Below the pieces are notes generated by a model. It was given only the letters and a program-made list of their open reading frames with translations. It made no database searches and had not been told where the DNA came from. The translations under genes and the position numbers were made by a program. Source: Armatimonadota bacterium (GTDB lineage: Bacteria; Sysuimicrobiota; Sysuimicrobiia; Sysuimicrobiales; JACQTN01). From it: a stretch of DNA of 6,575 nt. Position 1 is the stretch's first letter, and the number at the start of each line of letters is the position of its first letter. Shown one piece after another: positions 1 through 6,424 of the stretch. The DNA is taken from positions 1 through 6,575 of the forward strand of contig JACQTN010000014.1 of NCBI GenBank assembly GCA_016210785.1, read 5' to 3'.

Positions 1-229
1 CGGTGCGGGTGCCCAGGTACCCGTGATGCTCGGGCTCGGCGGCGCGAGTCCGGTGGTGCGCAGTTCAACTCGCTGCGCCGATACCGACACATCGTGGGAA
101 GCCGGCCCTGGTCATGGCCTTTCCGAGACGAACTGCTAGTGGTTGGGAGGGGCGAAGCGCTCCCTGGCCGTTCGCCGGCATTTCCCCTTGTGGGGATGAT
201 GCCTGGACGCCCGCGAGTTGAGTGAAACG
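1..229. other. Upstream region with no assignable gene
   Basis: I see no recognisable gene here. On the + strand the second reading frame is open from the window edge to a TAG at 137-139, and the third frame has a TGA at 24-26 (codons V-R-V-P-R-Y-P then stop). Either could be the tail of a gene beginning outside the window, but neither translation resembles a family I know. The minus-strand open frames that cross this stretch continue antisense through the DUF951 and cyclase genes and look like GC-rich shadows. No clear -35/-10 pair stands out. The only structured element is the stem-loop at 177-203, annotated separately. Confidence 0.5.
177..203 (+). promoter_or_regulatory. Stem-loop in the leader of the DUF951 gene
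   Basis: GGCAT at 177-181 pairs with ATGCC at 199-203, and inside it TCCCC (183-187) pairs with GGGGA (192-196) around a TTGT loop. The result is a 10-base-pair interrupted hairpin ending 26 bases before the chosen ATG at 230. No T-run follows, so it is not a convincing intrinsic terminator. It could be part of a 5' leader, or the end of an upstream transcript. The pairing is seen directly; any role is inference. Confidence 0.3.
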
Positions 230-481
230 ATGGCAGAGATCGTCAGGCTGCGACCCGGAGACGTGGTCCGCACCCGCAAGGCGCATCCCTGCGGCGGTGA
301 CCGGTGGGAGATCGTGCGCCTGGGGGCCGATGTGGCAATCCGGTGTCTCCGGTGCGGGCGGCGGGTGCTGATGCCGCGGGTGAAGCTGGAGCGGCGGATC
401 AAGGAGTTTGTGCACCACGCCGCCGCTCCGGACGGCGCGGAGGCGACGCCGGTCCGCCGGCGGGAGGACGGAGGGCCATGA
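230..481 (+). CDS. DUF951 family small zinc-ribbon-like protein
   Basis: This 83-residue protein matches the DUF951 pattern known from Bacillota and relatives: an N-terminal PGDVVRTRKAHPCG stretch (residues 9-22), then W-E-I-V-R-L-G-A-D (26-34) and C-L-R-C-G-R-R (39-45), followed by a basic P-R segment. His19, Cys21, Cys39 and Cys42 could form a metal-binding knuckle; that is inference from spacing. The tail after about residue 63 is loose and charged and probably unconserved. I chose ATG 230 because family members start close to the PGDVV motif and a weak GAGTG lies 5 bases upstream; a TTG at 218 would add four residues (M-S-E-T) and has no visible ribosome site. The molecular function of the family is not established to my knowledge, and small proteins of this kind are often suspected of nucleic-acid binding. 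The stop overlaps the cyclase start by four bases (ATGA), so the two are probably cotranscribed and coupled. From memory, DUF951 often lies next to ychF, as here with one gene between. Confidence 0.9.
   Translation: MAEIVRLRPGDVVRTRKAHPCGGDRWEIVRLGADVAIRCLRCGRRVLMPRVKLERRIKEFVHHAAAPDGAEATPVRRREDGGP
462..468 (+). promoter_or_regulatory. Ribosome binding site for the diguanylate cyclase, inside the DUF951 gene
   Basis: GGGAGGA at 462-468 lies 9 bases before the ATG at 478. A second purine run, GGAGGG at 470-475, is too close to the ATG to act well. This site fixes the cyclase start at 478, against an in-frame upstream ATG at 304 that would run through most of DUF951 in another frame. Confidence 0.65.
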
Positions 482-3177
482 CGGGCGGGTCGCGGGGGCC
501 GGCCGCCGCGCGCGTCCATCGCTGCCAGTACTTCGTGGCCGGCGTGGTGGCGGCTGCCGTCGTCTCTCTGGTTCTGATCTTCTCCACCCCGCAGGACCTG
601 CCGCGGGCGCCGCTCCTCCTCTTGACCGCCGGCGCCGCCTTGGGAAGCTGGGCGGTGGTACCGCTGCCCCAGGGTGGCACGCAGTCCATCAGTCTGTGGG
701 CGATCTTCGCGGCGCTCACCATCCTGGGCCTGGGGGGAGCCGCGCTCGTGGGCGCGGCCGGCGCCGCTGTGGGCATGGGGATCCTGCGCCGGCGACCCGT
801 GGCCGCCACAGTCTTCAACGCCGCACAGTTTGTCGTGGTCCCGGTCGTGGTTAGCCTCGCGTACCATCTGGTGGGACGGACCGGGCACGCCTGGCGAACG
901 TCGTTCGTCAGCACCGGGTTGAGCCTGCAGGAGATTCCCGGTCTGATGGTCAGCCTGCTGGCCCTGGAGGTCTCGACGGGGCTCCTGATGAGCGCCGCCG
1001 TCGCCACGACCCGGGGCACGCCGTTCTGGGCAGTCTACCGGCAGCGCCTGCCGTGGGTGGCGATCAACACGATCCTGCAGGGTGGCGTTGGCTTCATCGC
1101 GGCGCTCGTCTTCTTGAACTTCCTGCCCGATACCACGCTGTTCCTGGCCTTCTCCCTGGCCATGCTCGCCTACTACACCCTCATCTACACGCACCGGGAC
1201 GAGACACACCGTGAACTGGCCATCCTGCAGCGCGTCTCCCTGGCTGTCGGACAGCACCTGGACCTGGACGAGGTGCTCAAGGCCATCGCGGACGCGGTGG
1301 AGGAGATCCTGGTGCCCGACGGGCTGCTGCTGGTGCTCATTAATCACGAGACCCAGACGCGCCACGTGCGGATGATCCGGGGTGGGAACCGGGAGCAGGT
1401 GGGGGACATCCCGGTACCCGGCATCTACGAAGGCGTGACGGGCTGGGTGGTGCGCCACAGCACGCCGCTGCGCGTGGAGGACTACCAGCGCGATCCGCGG
1501 CGGCTGCCCACCAGCGACCGGCTCTTCGGCCAGGGCTTCGTGCGCTCGGCGCTGGCGGTGCCGATGAAGGTGGGCAATGAGGTGATCGGCGTCTTCGCGC
1601 TGGTGAAGGCCGTGTCCGGCTACTTCACCGAGCACCACGAGAAGGTCGCCAACGCGCTGGCCCAGCAGGCCGCCATGGCCATCAAGAACGCGCAACTCTA
1701 CCAGGAAGCTCAGCAGCAGGCGCGCCGCATGGAGACCCTGAGCAAGGTCCTGGCGGTGGTGAGCGATCCGCTTGACCTGGGGGAGATCTACCAGCGCGTC
1801 GTGCAGGAGGTCGGCCGCACCTTTGGCTACCCGCTCGTCGCCATCGCGCTGATCGAGGACGGGGTCCTCCACCCCGTCGCCTACGCGGGCTACCCCCAGG
1901 GCCCGCCCGACATGCCGGTCACGCGCGGCGTCATCGGGCGCGTGGTGCGCACCGGGCAGCCGGCGCTGGTGCCCGACGTGACCCGCGACCCCGACTACGT
2001 GCGCGTGCTGGACCACGCGGTCTCCATGGCCAGCGTGCCCATCCGCCAGGACGGGCGGGTGGTGGGTGCTCTCAGCGTGGAGACCGACGCCACCCGGCCG
2101 CTCACCGGCGCCGACCTGGAGATGTTGCAGGCGCTCAGCACCCAGATCGGCACCGCCATGCGCAACGCGACCCTCTACCAGGAGGCGCGCATCTCGCGCG
2201 ACGAGCTGGCCGCCCTCTACGAGGCGGCCCGGGCCATCAGCGCCTTCCTGGAGCTGCAGCCGGTGCTGGATGCCATCGTCACCGTGGCCTGCCGCAGCTT
2301 CGGGTACGAGTACGGCCGCATCCTGCTGCTGGACGAGACCGGCGGCGAGTTCATCGTGCAGGCCGCCTACGGCTACGCCACGGCGGTCCAGGGCGCGCAG
2401 GTGAGGGCGGACCAGGGCATCGTCGGCCGGGTGGCGCGCACCGGCCAGCCCGAGGTGGTGCAGGACATCACCCGCGATCCTGGCGGCGCCGGCGCGCCGC
2501 CAGGCGTCAAGTCGCAGGTGGCCTTCCCGCTCATCGTGGAGGGGCGGGTCACCGGCGTCTTCCACATCGAGAGCGCGCGGGCGCACGCCTTCGCGGACCG
2601 CGATCTGCGCGTCATGTCCACCCTGGTCAGCTACGCCACCGTCGCCATCCAAAACGCGCGCCTGTACGAGGAAGCCCGACGGCTGGCGATCACCGACGGG
2701 CTCACCGGGTTGTACAATCACCGGTACCTGCGCGACGCGCTGCTGCGGGAGGTGGAGCGGGCGCAGCGTTACGAGTTCCCGCTGGCCGTGGTGATGTTGG
2801 AGATCGACCGGTTCAAGCACTACAACGATACCTACGGCCACCTCAGCGGCGACGAGGTCCTGCGCGCCGTGGCTGCCCTGCTGCGCACGGGTAGCCGCCG
2901 GAGCGATATCGTGGCGCGCTACGGCGGCGATGAGTTCGTCATCGTCCTGCCCCACACGGACCAGGCCGAGGCCATGGAGTTGGCGGAGCGCCTCCGCCGC
3001 ACCGTATCCGGCACGACCTTCCTGTTGGGGGAGCAGCGGGTGGCCAACGTGACGCTGAGCGCCGGCGTGGCTTCCTTCCCCGACCACGGCATCACCGCCG
3101 ACGCCCTCATCGACGCCGCGGACCAGGCGATGTACCGGGTCAAACGCTCCGGAGGGAACCGCGTCGCGGCCAGCTGA
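478..3177 (+). CDS. Membrane-bound diguanylate cyclase with three GAF domains and a GGDEF domain
   Basis: The 899-residue product should make cyclic di-GMP from two GTP at the inner membrane. Residues about 19-238 form 7-8 hydrophobic segments, a MASE-like sensor region I cannot assign to a named family. Three GAF domains follow at roughly 262-407, 433-566 and 595-729, each ending in a helical A-x-x-N-A-x-L-Y-x-E-A linker. The GGDEF domain begins at ITDGLTGLYNHRYL (738-751) and runs to about 896. GGDEF itself is residues 816-820. Asn783 and Asp792 fit the guanine-binding positions, and RRSD (807-810) fits the RxxD inhibitory site, so the enzyme is probably active and product-inhibited. By gap-free register with PleD, Glu775 replaces the first metal-binding Asp of the usual DxD, giving EIDRF. 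Lys889 is kept, but the Arg usually four residues later is Gly893. No EAL or HD-GYP domain is present. GAF ligands cannot be read from the sequence. The start is set by the site at 462-468 and the ATGA overlap with DUF951. Confidence 0.95.
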   Translation: MTGGSRGPAAARVHRCQYFVAGVVAAAVVSLVLIFSTPQDLPRAPLLLLTAGAALGSWAVVPLPQGGTQSISLWAIFAALTILGLGGAALVGAAGAAVGMGILRRRPVAATVFNAAQFVVVPVVVSLAYHLVGRTGHAWRTSFVSTGLSLQEIPGLMVSLLALEVSTGLLMSAAVATTRGTPFWAVYRQRLPWVAINTILQGGVGFIAALVFLNFLPDTTLFLAFSLAMLAYYTLIYTHRDETHRELAILQRVSLAVGQHLDLDEVLKAIADAVEEILVPDGLLLVLINHETQTRHVRMIRGGNREQVGDIPVPGIYEGVTGWVVRHSTPLRVEDYQRDPRRLPTSDRLFGQGFVRSALAVPMKVGNEVIGVFALVKAVSGYFTEHHEKVANALAQQAAMAIKNAQLYQEAQQQARRMETLSKVLAVVSDPLDLGEIYQRVVQEVGRTFGYPLVAIALIEDGVLHPVAYAGYPQGPPDMPVTRGVIGRVVRTGQPALVPDVTRDPDYVRVLDHAVSMASVPIRQDGRVVGALSVETDATRPLTGADLEMLQALSTQIGTAMRNATLYQEARISRDELAALYEAARAISAFLELQPVLDAIVTVACRSFGYEYGRILLLDETGGEFIVQAAYGYATAVQGAQVRADQGIVGRVARTGQPEVVQDITRDPGGAGAPPGVKSQVAFPLIVEGRVTGVFHIESARAHAFADRDLRVMSTLVSYATVAIQNARLYEEARRLAITDGLTGLYNHRYLRDALLREVERAQRYEFPLAVVMLEIDRFKHYNDTYGHLSGDEVLRAVAALLRTGSRRSDIVARYGGDEFVIVLPHTDQAEAMELAERLRRTVSGTTFLLGEQRVANVTLSAGVASFPDHGITADALIDAADQAMYRVKRSGGNRVAAS

Positions 3178-3226
3178 AGACGGCGCGGTCAGTTGAACCG
3201 GCTGCGACCAGCCAAACGCGCCGCCG

Positions 3227-3257
3227 CAGGCCGGGTGGTGCCGCCGCCGGCGGCCTG
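3227..3257 (+). terminator. GC-rich hairpin after the cyclase gene
   Basis: CAGGCCG (3227-3233) pairs with CGGCCTG (3251-3257), and GGTGG (3234-3238) can pair with CCGCC (3244-3248) using one wobble, leaving a 5-base loop and a 2-base bulge. The 12-base-pair stem lies 49 bases after the cyclase stop. A perfect palindrome GCCGCCGGCGGC (3243-3254) overlaps it. There is no T-run after it, so it may stabilise or pause the transcript rather than terminate it. Confidence 0.3.
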
Positions 3258-3263
3258 ATGGGA

Positions 3264-3282
3264 GCGTGTTCAGGAAACACGC
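3264..3282 (+). other. Short perfect hairpin in the cyclase-ychF gap
   Basis: GCGTGTT (3264-3270) and AACACGC (3276-3282) form a perfect 7-base-pair stem with a CAGGA loop, immediately after the preceding GC-rich hairpin. No T-run follows. It could be an operator-like site or an RNA structure; the function is unknown. Confidence 0.3.
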
Positions 3283-3322
3283 CTGGCCTCGGGGCACGCC
3301 TCCCCCCTCACCCTGCCCGGCA

Positions 3323-3354
3323 CGTTCCACACCCGTCGTGGAGCGCGTTGTTTT
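3323..3354 (+). terminator. Candidate intrinsic terminator of the DUF951-cyclase transcript
   Basis: CGTTCCAC (3323-3330) pairs with GTGGAGCG (3338-3345) through 8 base pairs including one U-G, with a 7-base loop. It is followed after two bases by TTGTTTT (3348-3354), the only T-rich run in this otherwise GC-rich gap. This is the standard layout of a factor-independent terminator. If it works, ychF needs its own promoter between about 3355 and 3428, where I see no convincing -35/-10 pair. It could also be an attenuator in a long ychF leader. Confidence 0.45.
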
Positions 3355-3428
3355 GCGGCGCTCGCCGACTCAGCGGCGCCCTTGGCGGGAGAGGGGTGCG
3401 AGGAATTCCAGACGCGGGGTCTATCCAC

Positions 3429-4523
3429 ATGTCGCTTCAGGTGGGTATCGTCGGTCTTCCCAACGCGGGGAAGTCCACCCTGTTCAACGCGTTAACCCGC
3501 GCGGCGGTGGAGACGGCCGCCTACCCCTTCACCACCATCCAGCCCAACCTGGGCGTGGTCGCCGTGCCCGATCCACGCCTGGCGCAGGTCGCCGCGGTCA
3601 CGCACCCGAAGCGAGTCGTACCGGCCACCATCCAGTTCGTGGATATCGCCGGTCTCGTCCGCGGTGCCCACCGGGGCGAGGGGTTGGGCAACCAGTTCCT
3701 CTCCCACATCCGGGAGGTGGACGCGCTGGCCCACGTGGTGCGCTGCTTCCCCCTGGGGGACGTGGCGCATCCGGAGGGGTCGGTGGACCCGCGGCGCGAC
3801 ATGGGCATTATCGAGACGGAGCTGGCCCTGGCCGATCTCCAGACTCTGGAGCGGGCACGCGAGCGCGCCGCGGGTCGCGTCAAGGCCGCCGACCGCCACG
3901 CCCGCGAGCACCTGTCCCTGCTGGACCGGGTCGCCGCGGCGCTCAACGAGGGGCGCGCGGCGCGCGCCTTGCCGCTGAGGTCCGAAGAGCGCGCCGCCTT
4001 GCGCGATCTGCGGCTGCTCACCGACAAGCCGGTGATCTACGTGGCCAACGTGGAGGAGGATGCGGCGGGCCGGGCGCATCCTCTGGCCGACGCGGTGCAC
4101 GCGCGCGCCCGCGAGTCGGGCGCCGGGGCCGTAACCATCTGCGCCCGGCTGGAGGCGGAGGTCGCCGCGCTCTCCCCGGAGGAGGCGCGCGAGTTCCTGG
4201 CCGCGGCCGGGATCGAAGAACCGGGGCTAGCGCGCCTGATCCGCAGCGCGCACGCGCTGCTGGGGCTCGTCACCTTCTTCAGCACGGCCTCCGAAGAGGT
4301 CCGCGCCTGGCCCGTGCCGCGCGGCACCACGGCACAGCGGGCCGCCGGACAGATTCACACCGACATGGAACGCGGGTTCATCCGCGCGGAGGCCATCGCG
4401 TGGGAGGCGTTGGTGGCGGCCGGGTCGCTGCACGCGGCGCGCGAGCGGGGGTTGATGCGGCTGGAGGGGAAAGAGTATCTGGTGGCGGACGGGGATGTGG
4501 TCCACTTCCGCTTTGCCGTGTGA
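3429..4523 (+). CDS. ychF: Redox-regulated ATPase YchF (OLA1/Obg-family P-loop protein)
   Basis: The 364-residue product is a full-length YchF, a cytoplasmic Obg-related P-loop protein that prefers ATP and associates with ribosomes. The P-loop GLPNAGKS is residues 9-16, the switch-II D-I-A-G is 72-75, and LVRGAHRGEGLGNQF follows. The nucleotide-specificity motif is N-V-E-E (207-210) rather than NKxD, the known sign of ATP preference in YchF. His114 falls at the same number as the loop histidine of E. coli YchF as I recall that sequence. A coiled region occupies about 130-195. The C-terminal TGS domain (about 280-362) carries the expected GTTAQRAAGQIHTDMERGF block (299-317) and ends in D-G-D-V-V-H-F-R-F. 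ATG 3429 gives the canonical M-x-x-x-x-G-I-V-G start. The in-frame ATG at 3258 would add 57 low-complexity residues absent from the family. No good ribosome site precedes 3429 (only GGGGT at 3416-3420), so initiation strength is uncertain. All key residues are intact. Confidence 0.97.
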   Translation: MSLQVGIVGLPNAGKSTLFNALTRAAVETAAYPFTTIQPNLGVVAVPDPRLAQVAAVTHPKRVVPATIQFVDIAGLVRGAHRGEGLGNQFLSHIREVDALAHVVRCFPLGDVAHPEGSVDPRRDMGIIETELALADLQTLERARERAAGRVKAADRHAREHLSLLDRVAAALNEGRAARALPLRSEERAALRDLRLLTDKPVIYVANVEEDAAGRAHPLADAVHARARESGAGAVTICARLEAEVAALSPEEAREFLAAAGIEEPGLARLIRSAHALLGLVTFFSTASEEVRAWPVPRGTTAQRAAGQIHTDMERGFIRAEAIAWEALVAAGSLHAARERGLMRLEGKEYLVADGDVVHFRFAV

Positions 4524-4577
4524 ATTCCCCCGGCGAGTCGGGAAGCGCGGTCGCGACATGCGCCCTGCACAATCGCA

Positions 4578-4596
4578 CGTGCTGTCGGCGAGCACG
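4578..4596 (+). other. Hairpin in the ychF-permease gap
   Basis: CGTGCT (4578-4583) and AGCACG (4591-4596) form a 6-base-pair stem with a 7-base loop, about midway through the 133-base gap after ychF. A weaker stem, CCCG (4529-4532) with CGGG (4539-4542), lies directly behind the ychF stop. Neither has a T-run, so termination after ychF is not demonstrated and cotranscription with the permease remains possible. Confidence 0.25.
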
Positions 4597-4643
4597 CTGG
4601 GATGAGAGACCTCCGCGTCAGGAGTGGCACGCGCCAGGGGTGA

Positions 4644-4652
4644 GGGGGGAGG
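4644..4652 (+). promoter_or_regulatory. Ribosome binding site that favours a TTG start for the permease
   Basis: GGGGGGAGG at 4644-4652 is the strongest Shine-Dalgarno-like sequence in the gap and sits 4 bases before the TTG at 4657. The other in-frame candidate, GTG at 4624, has AGGA touching the start codon with no spacer. No in-frame ATG exists before the first membrane segment. Confidence 0.55.
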
Positions 4653-4656
4653 TTCA

Positions 4657-6327
4657 TTGCCCGGCGGACCCGCGCTGACTCCCTTCAACTGGCTACTGGC
4701 CGCCGCGCCGCTGCTCATCATGCTGGCGGCGATGCTGGGGTTGCGCCTGCGCGGGACCCATGCGGGCATGCTCGGGTTCGCACTGGCCGCCGCGCTGGCC
4801 CAGATCGGCTTCGGCACTCTGCCGGCGGTGCTGGTCGTGGCGGCGGTGCGGGGCCTCGCCGTCAGCTTCCACGTGCTCTACATCATCTGGGCGGCGCTGC
4901 TGCTCTACCGCCTGGCGGAGGAGGTCGGCGCCATCCGCAGCATCGGTGAGGGCGTCGCCCGACTCACCGAGGATCACATCCTGCAGTTGCTCATCCTGGG
5001 GTTTGCCTTCGCGTCCTTTCTCCAGGGCGTCGCGGGCTTCGGCGTGCCGGTGGCGATCGTGGCGCCGCTGCTGGTGGGCCTGGGCTTCCCGCCGGTGCAG
5101 GCCGCGGTAGTGCCGCTGGTGGGCCACGCGTGGTCGGTCACCATGGGCGACATGGCGTCCTCCTTTCAGGCGCTGCGGGCCGTGACCGGTCTGCCCGCGG
5201 CGCGCCTGGGGTTGTGGACGGCGCTGTTCCTGGGCCTGGCGTGCCTGCTCACCGGCTTCGCCATTGCCCACATCCACGCCGGGCCGCGGCCCTTCCGGCG
5301 CACGTTCGGAGCCATCGTAGCGCTGGGCCTGGCCATGGGCGGCACGCAGGCTGTGCTGGCGCTGCTCCAGCACTGGATTATCGCGAGCTTCGCCGCGGGG
5401 ATGGTCGGCCTGGTCATGAGCCTGGCGCTGGCCAGGATGGCGCGGGCGCCGCGCGGGCGCAGATTCTGGGGCCTCCTTCCACACTGGCCCGGCCACGACG
5501 AGGAGCGGGCAACCGCGGGAGCCGGCGCGAGGGTGCAGGCCGGCGGCGGGCCCGGGGGTGGGCACAGCCGCGGCTCCGGCGGCGCGCCGGCCATGGGGTT
5601 CCACATGGCATTCGCCGCGTACTACGTGCTGATCGTGGTCGTGGTGCTGGCCACGCTGCTGCCGCCAGTGCATCACCTTCTGCTGGGGTGGGCGGTCACC
5701 GTCCCTTTCCCCGCGACCCGCACGCTGCTGGGATGGGCGGTGCCGGAAGGGTCTTTTGTGCTGCACCCGCTCGAGCATCCGGGCGGGCTGCTGTCGTACA
5801 CCGTCGCCATCGCCTATCTCATTTACCGGGCCGCGGGGTACTGGACACCGGGGAGGGGGAGGGCCGTGGTGGGACTGGTCGTCGCGGAGGGCGTCCCCAC
5901 GTCGCTCGCCATCGTGGCCATGGTGATGATGGCGATGGTGATGACCTATTCAGGCATGACCTTCCTGCTGGCGAAGGGGATCGCCGCCGTCACCGGGCCG
6001 CTGTACCCGCTGCTGGCGCCCTTCATCGGCCTGCTGGGCGCGGTGGTCACCGGCAGCAACACCAACTCCAACGTGCTCTTCGGCGCCCTGCAGCGCGACG
6101 CGGCGCTGGTGCTCGATCTCGATCCGGTGGTGATGGCGGCGCTGCAGACCACGGGCGGGTCGCTGGGCAGCATGGTCGCCCCGGCCAAGGTGCTGCTGGC
6201 CACGGCGACGGTGGGCCTGGCGGGGCGGGAGGGCGAGGTGATCGGCATCACCTTCCGGTACTGCCTGTTGATGGTGGCGATGGCCGGGGTGCTGGGGTGG
6301 GCGCTGCTGACGGTGGTGCTGCGGTGA
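4657..6327 (+). CDS. lctP: L-lactate permease family transporter (LctP/LldP family)
   Basis: From the TTG at 4657 this encodes 556 residues, the usual family size, with about 12-14 hydrophobic segments. LctP/LldP proteins are inner-membrane proton symporters for L-lactate, and some carry glycolate or other 2-hydroxy acids; the exact substrate is inferred only at family level. Family marks are FLQGVAGFGVPVAI (121-134) with LVGLGFPP (139-146), V-M-T-Y-S-G-M (428-434), TGSNTNSNVLFGALQ (465-479) and TTGGSLGSMVAPAK (498-511), followed by TVGLAGREGE (518-527). Where E. coli LldP has SPQS, this protein has A-P-A-K, placing Lys511 in a membrane-near segment; this suggests a distinct subgroup. Residues about 262-312 form a long polar, glycine-rich loop. 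The start rests on the purine run at 4644-4652; GTG 4624 would add 11 residues. No lactate dehydrogenase or regulator lies beside it in the window, so it may be a solitary transporter. The mobile-like sequence begins 31 bases after its stop. Confidence 0.88.
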   Translation: MPGGPALTPFNWLLAAAPLLIMLAAMLGLRLRGTHAGMLGFALAAALAQIGFGTLPAVLVVAAVRGLAVSFHVLYIIWAALLLYRLAEEVGAIRSIGEGVARLTEDHILQLLILGFAFASFLQGVAGFGVPVAIVAPLLVGLGFPPVQAAVVPLVGHAWSVTMGDMASSFQALRAVTGLPAARLGLWTALFLGLACLLTGFAIAHIHAGPRPFRRTFGAIVALGLAMGGTQAVLALLQHWIIASFAAGMVGLVMSLALARMARAPRGRRFWGLLPHWPGHDEERATAGAGARVQAGGGPGGGHSRGSGGAPAMGFHMAFAAYYVLIVVVVLATLLPPVHHLLLGWAVTVPFPATRTLLGWAVPEGSFVLHPLEHPGGLLSYTVAIAYLIYRAAGYWTPGRGRAVVGLVVAEGVPTSLAIVAMVMMAMVMTYSGMTFLLAKGIAAVTGPLYPLLAPFIGLLGAVVTGSNTNSNVLFGALQRDAALVLDLDPVVMAALQTTGGSLGSMVAPAKVLLATATVGLAGREGEVIGITFRYCLLMVAMAGVLGWALLTVVLR

Positions 6328-6357
6328 ACCGGTTGCTTCGGCGGGAGGGTGCAGGAG

Positions 6358-6407
6358 TGTCGATGACCAATGAATCTGTCCGCTTATCTGGTCAATGAAA
6401 ATGTCAC
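6358..6407 (+). repeat. Left terminal repeat block of the mobile-like element
   Basis: Two direct copies lie 25 bases apart: 6365-6382 (GACCAATGAATCTGTCCG) and 6390-6407 (GGTCAATGAAAATGTCAC), matching at 12 of 18 positions. The inner copy is inverted with respect to 6516-6533, matching at 16 of 18 positions. Confidence 0.6.
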
Positions 6408-6424
6408 TCCGGCCTTTCGGAGTG
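6405..6424 (+). other. Hairpin at the inner edge of the left repeat block
   Basis: CACTCCG (6405-6411) and CGGAGTG (6418-6424) form a perfect 7-base-pair stem around a GCCTTT loop. It lies 77 bases after the permease stop with no T-run, so it is more likely part of the mobile-like element than a terminator for the permease. Confidence 0.3.

Noticed and set aside
65..418. A 117-codon minus-strand frame at the window start
   Set aside because: It is antisense to DUF951, proline-, histidine- and alanine-rich, and has no recognisable motif.
304..477. Upstream extension of the cyclase to ATG 304
   Set aside because: The added 58 residues overlap DUF951 in another frame, are low complexity, and the ATG at 478 has a well-spaced ribosome site and the ATGA coupling.
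136..3330. A 1064-codon open frame on the minus strand
   Set aside because: It lies antisense to the DUF951 and cyclase genes, and its translation is rich in R, G, H, A, P and Q without any domain. This is the usual shadow of strongly GC-biased codons opposite a real gene.
3382..3410. Possible promoter for ychF (TTGGCG at 3382-3387 with ATTCCA at 3405-3410)
   Set aside because: Spacing is 17 bases, but the -10 match is poor and GC-rich DNA gives such matches by chance.
3266..4678. A 470-codon + strand frame overlapping ychF
   Set aside because: It overlaps the intact ychF in another frame, and its arginine-, glycine- and proline-rich translation has no domain.
4693..5778. A 361-codon minus-strand frame
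   Set aside because: It is antisense to the permease and composed mostly of Q, H, R and G; no family features.
5130..6398. A 422-codon + strand frame overlapping the permease
   Set aside because: It is an alternative frame inside a well-supported membrane protein gene, giving a low-complexity R/G/A/H product.
6363..6398. Tiny + strand frame beginning ATG 6363 (M-T-N-E-S-V-R-L-S-G-Q)
   Set aside because: Eleven codons lying wholly inside the left terminal repeat block; no ribosome site at proper spacing and no coding signal.
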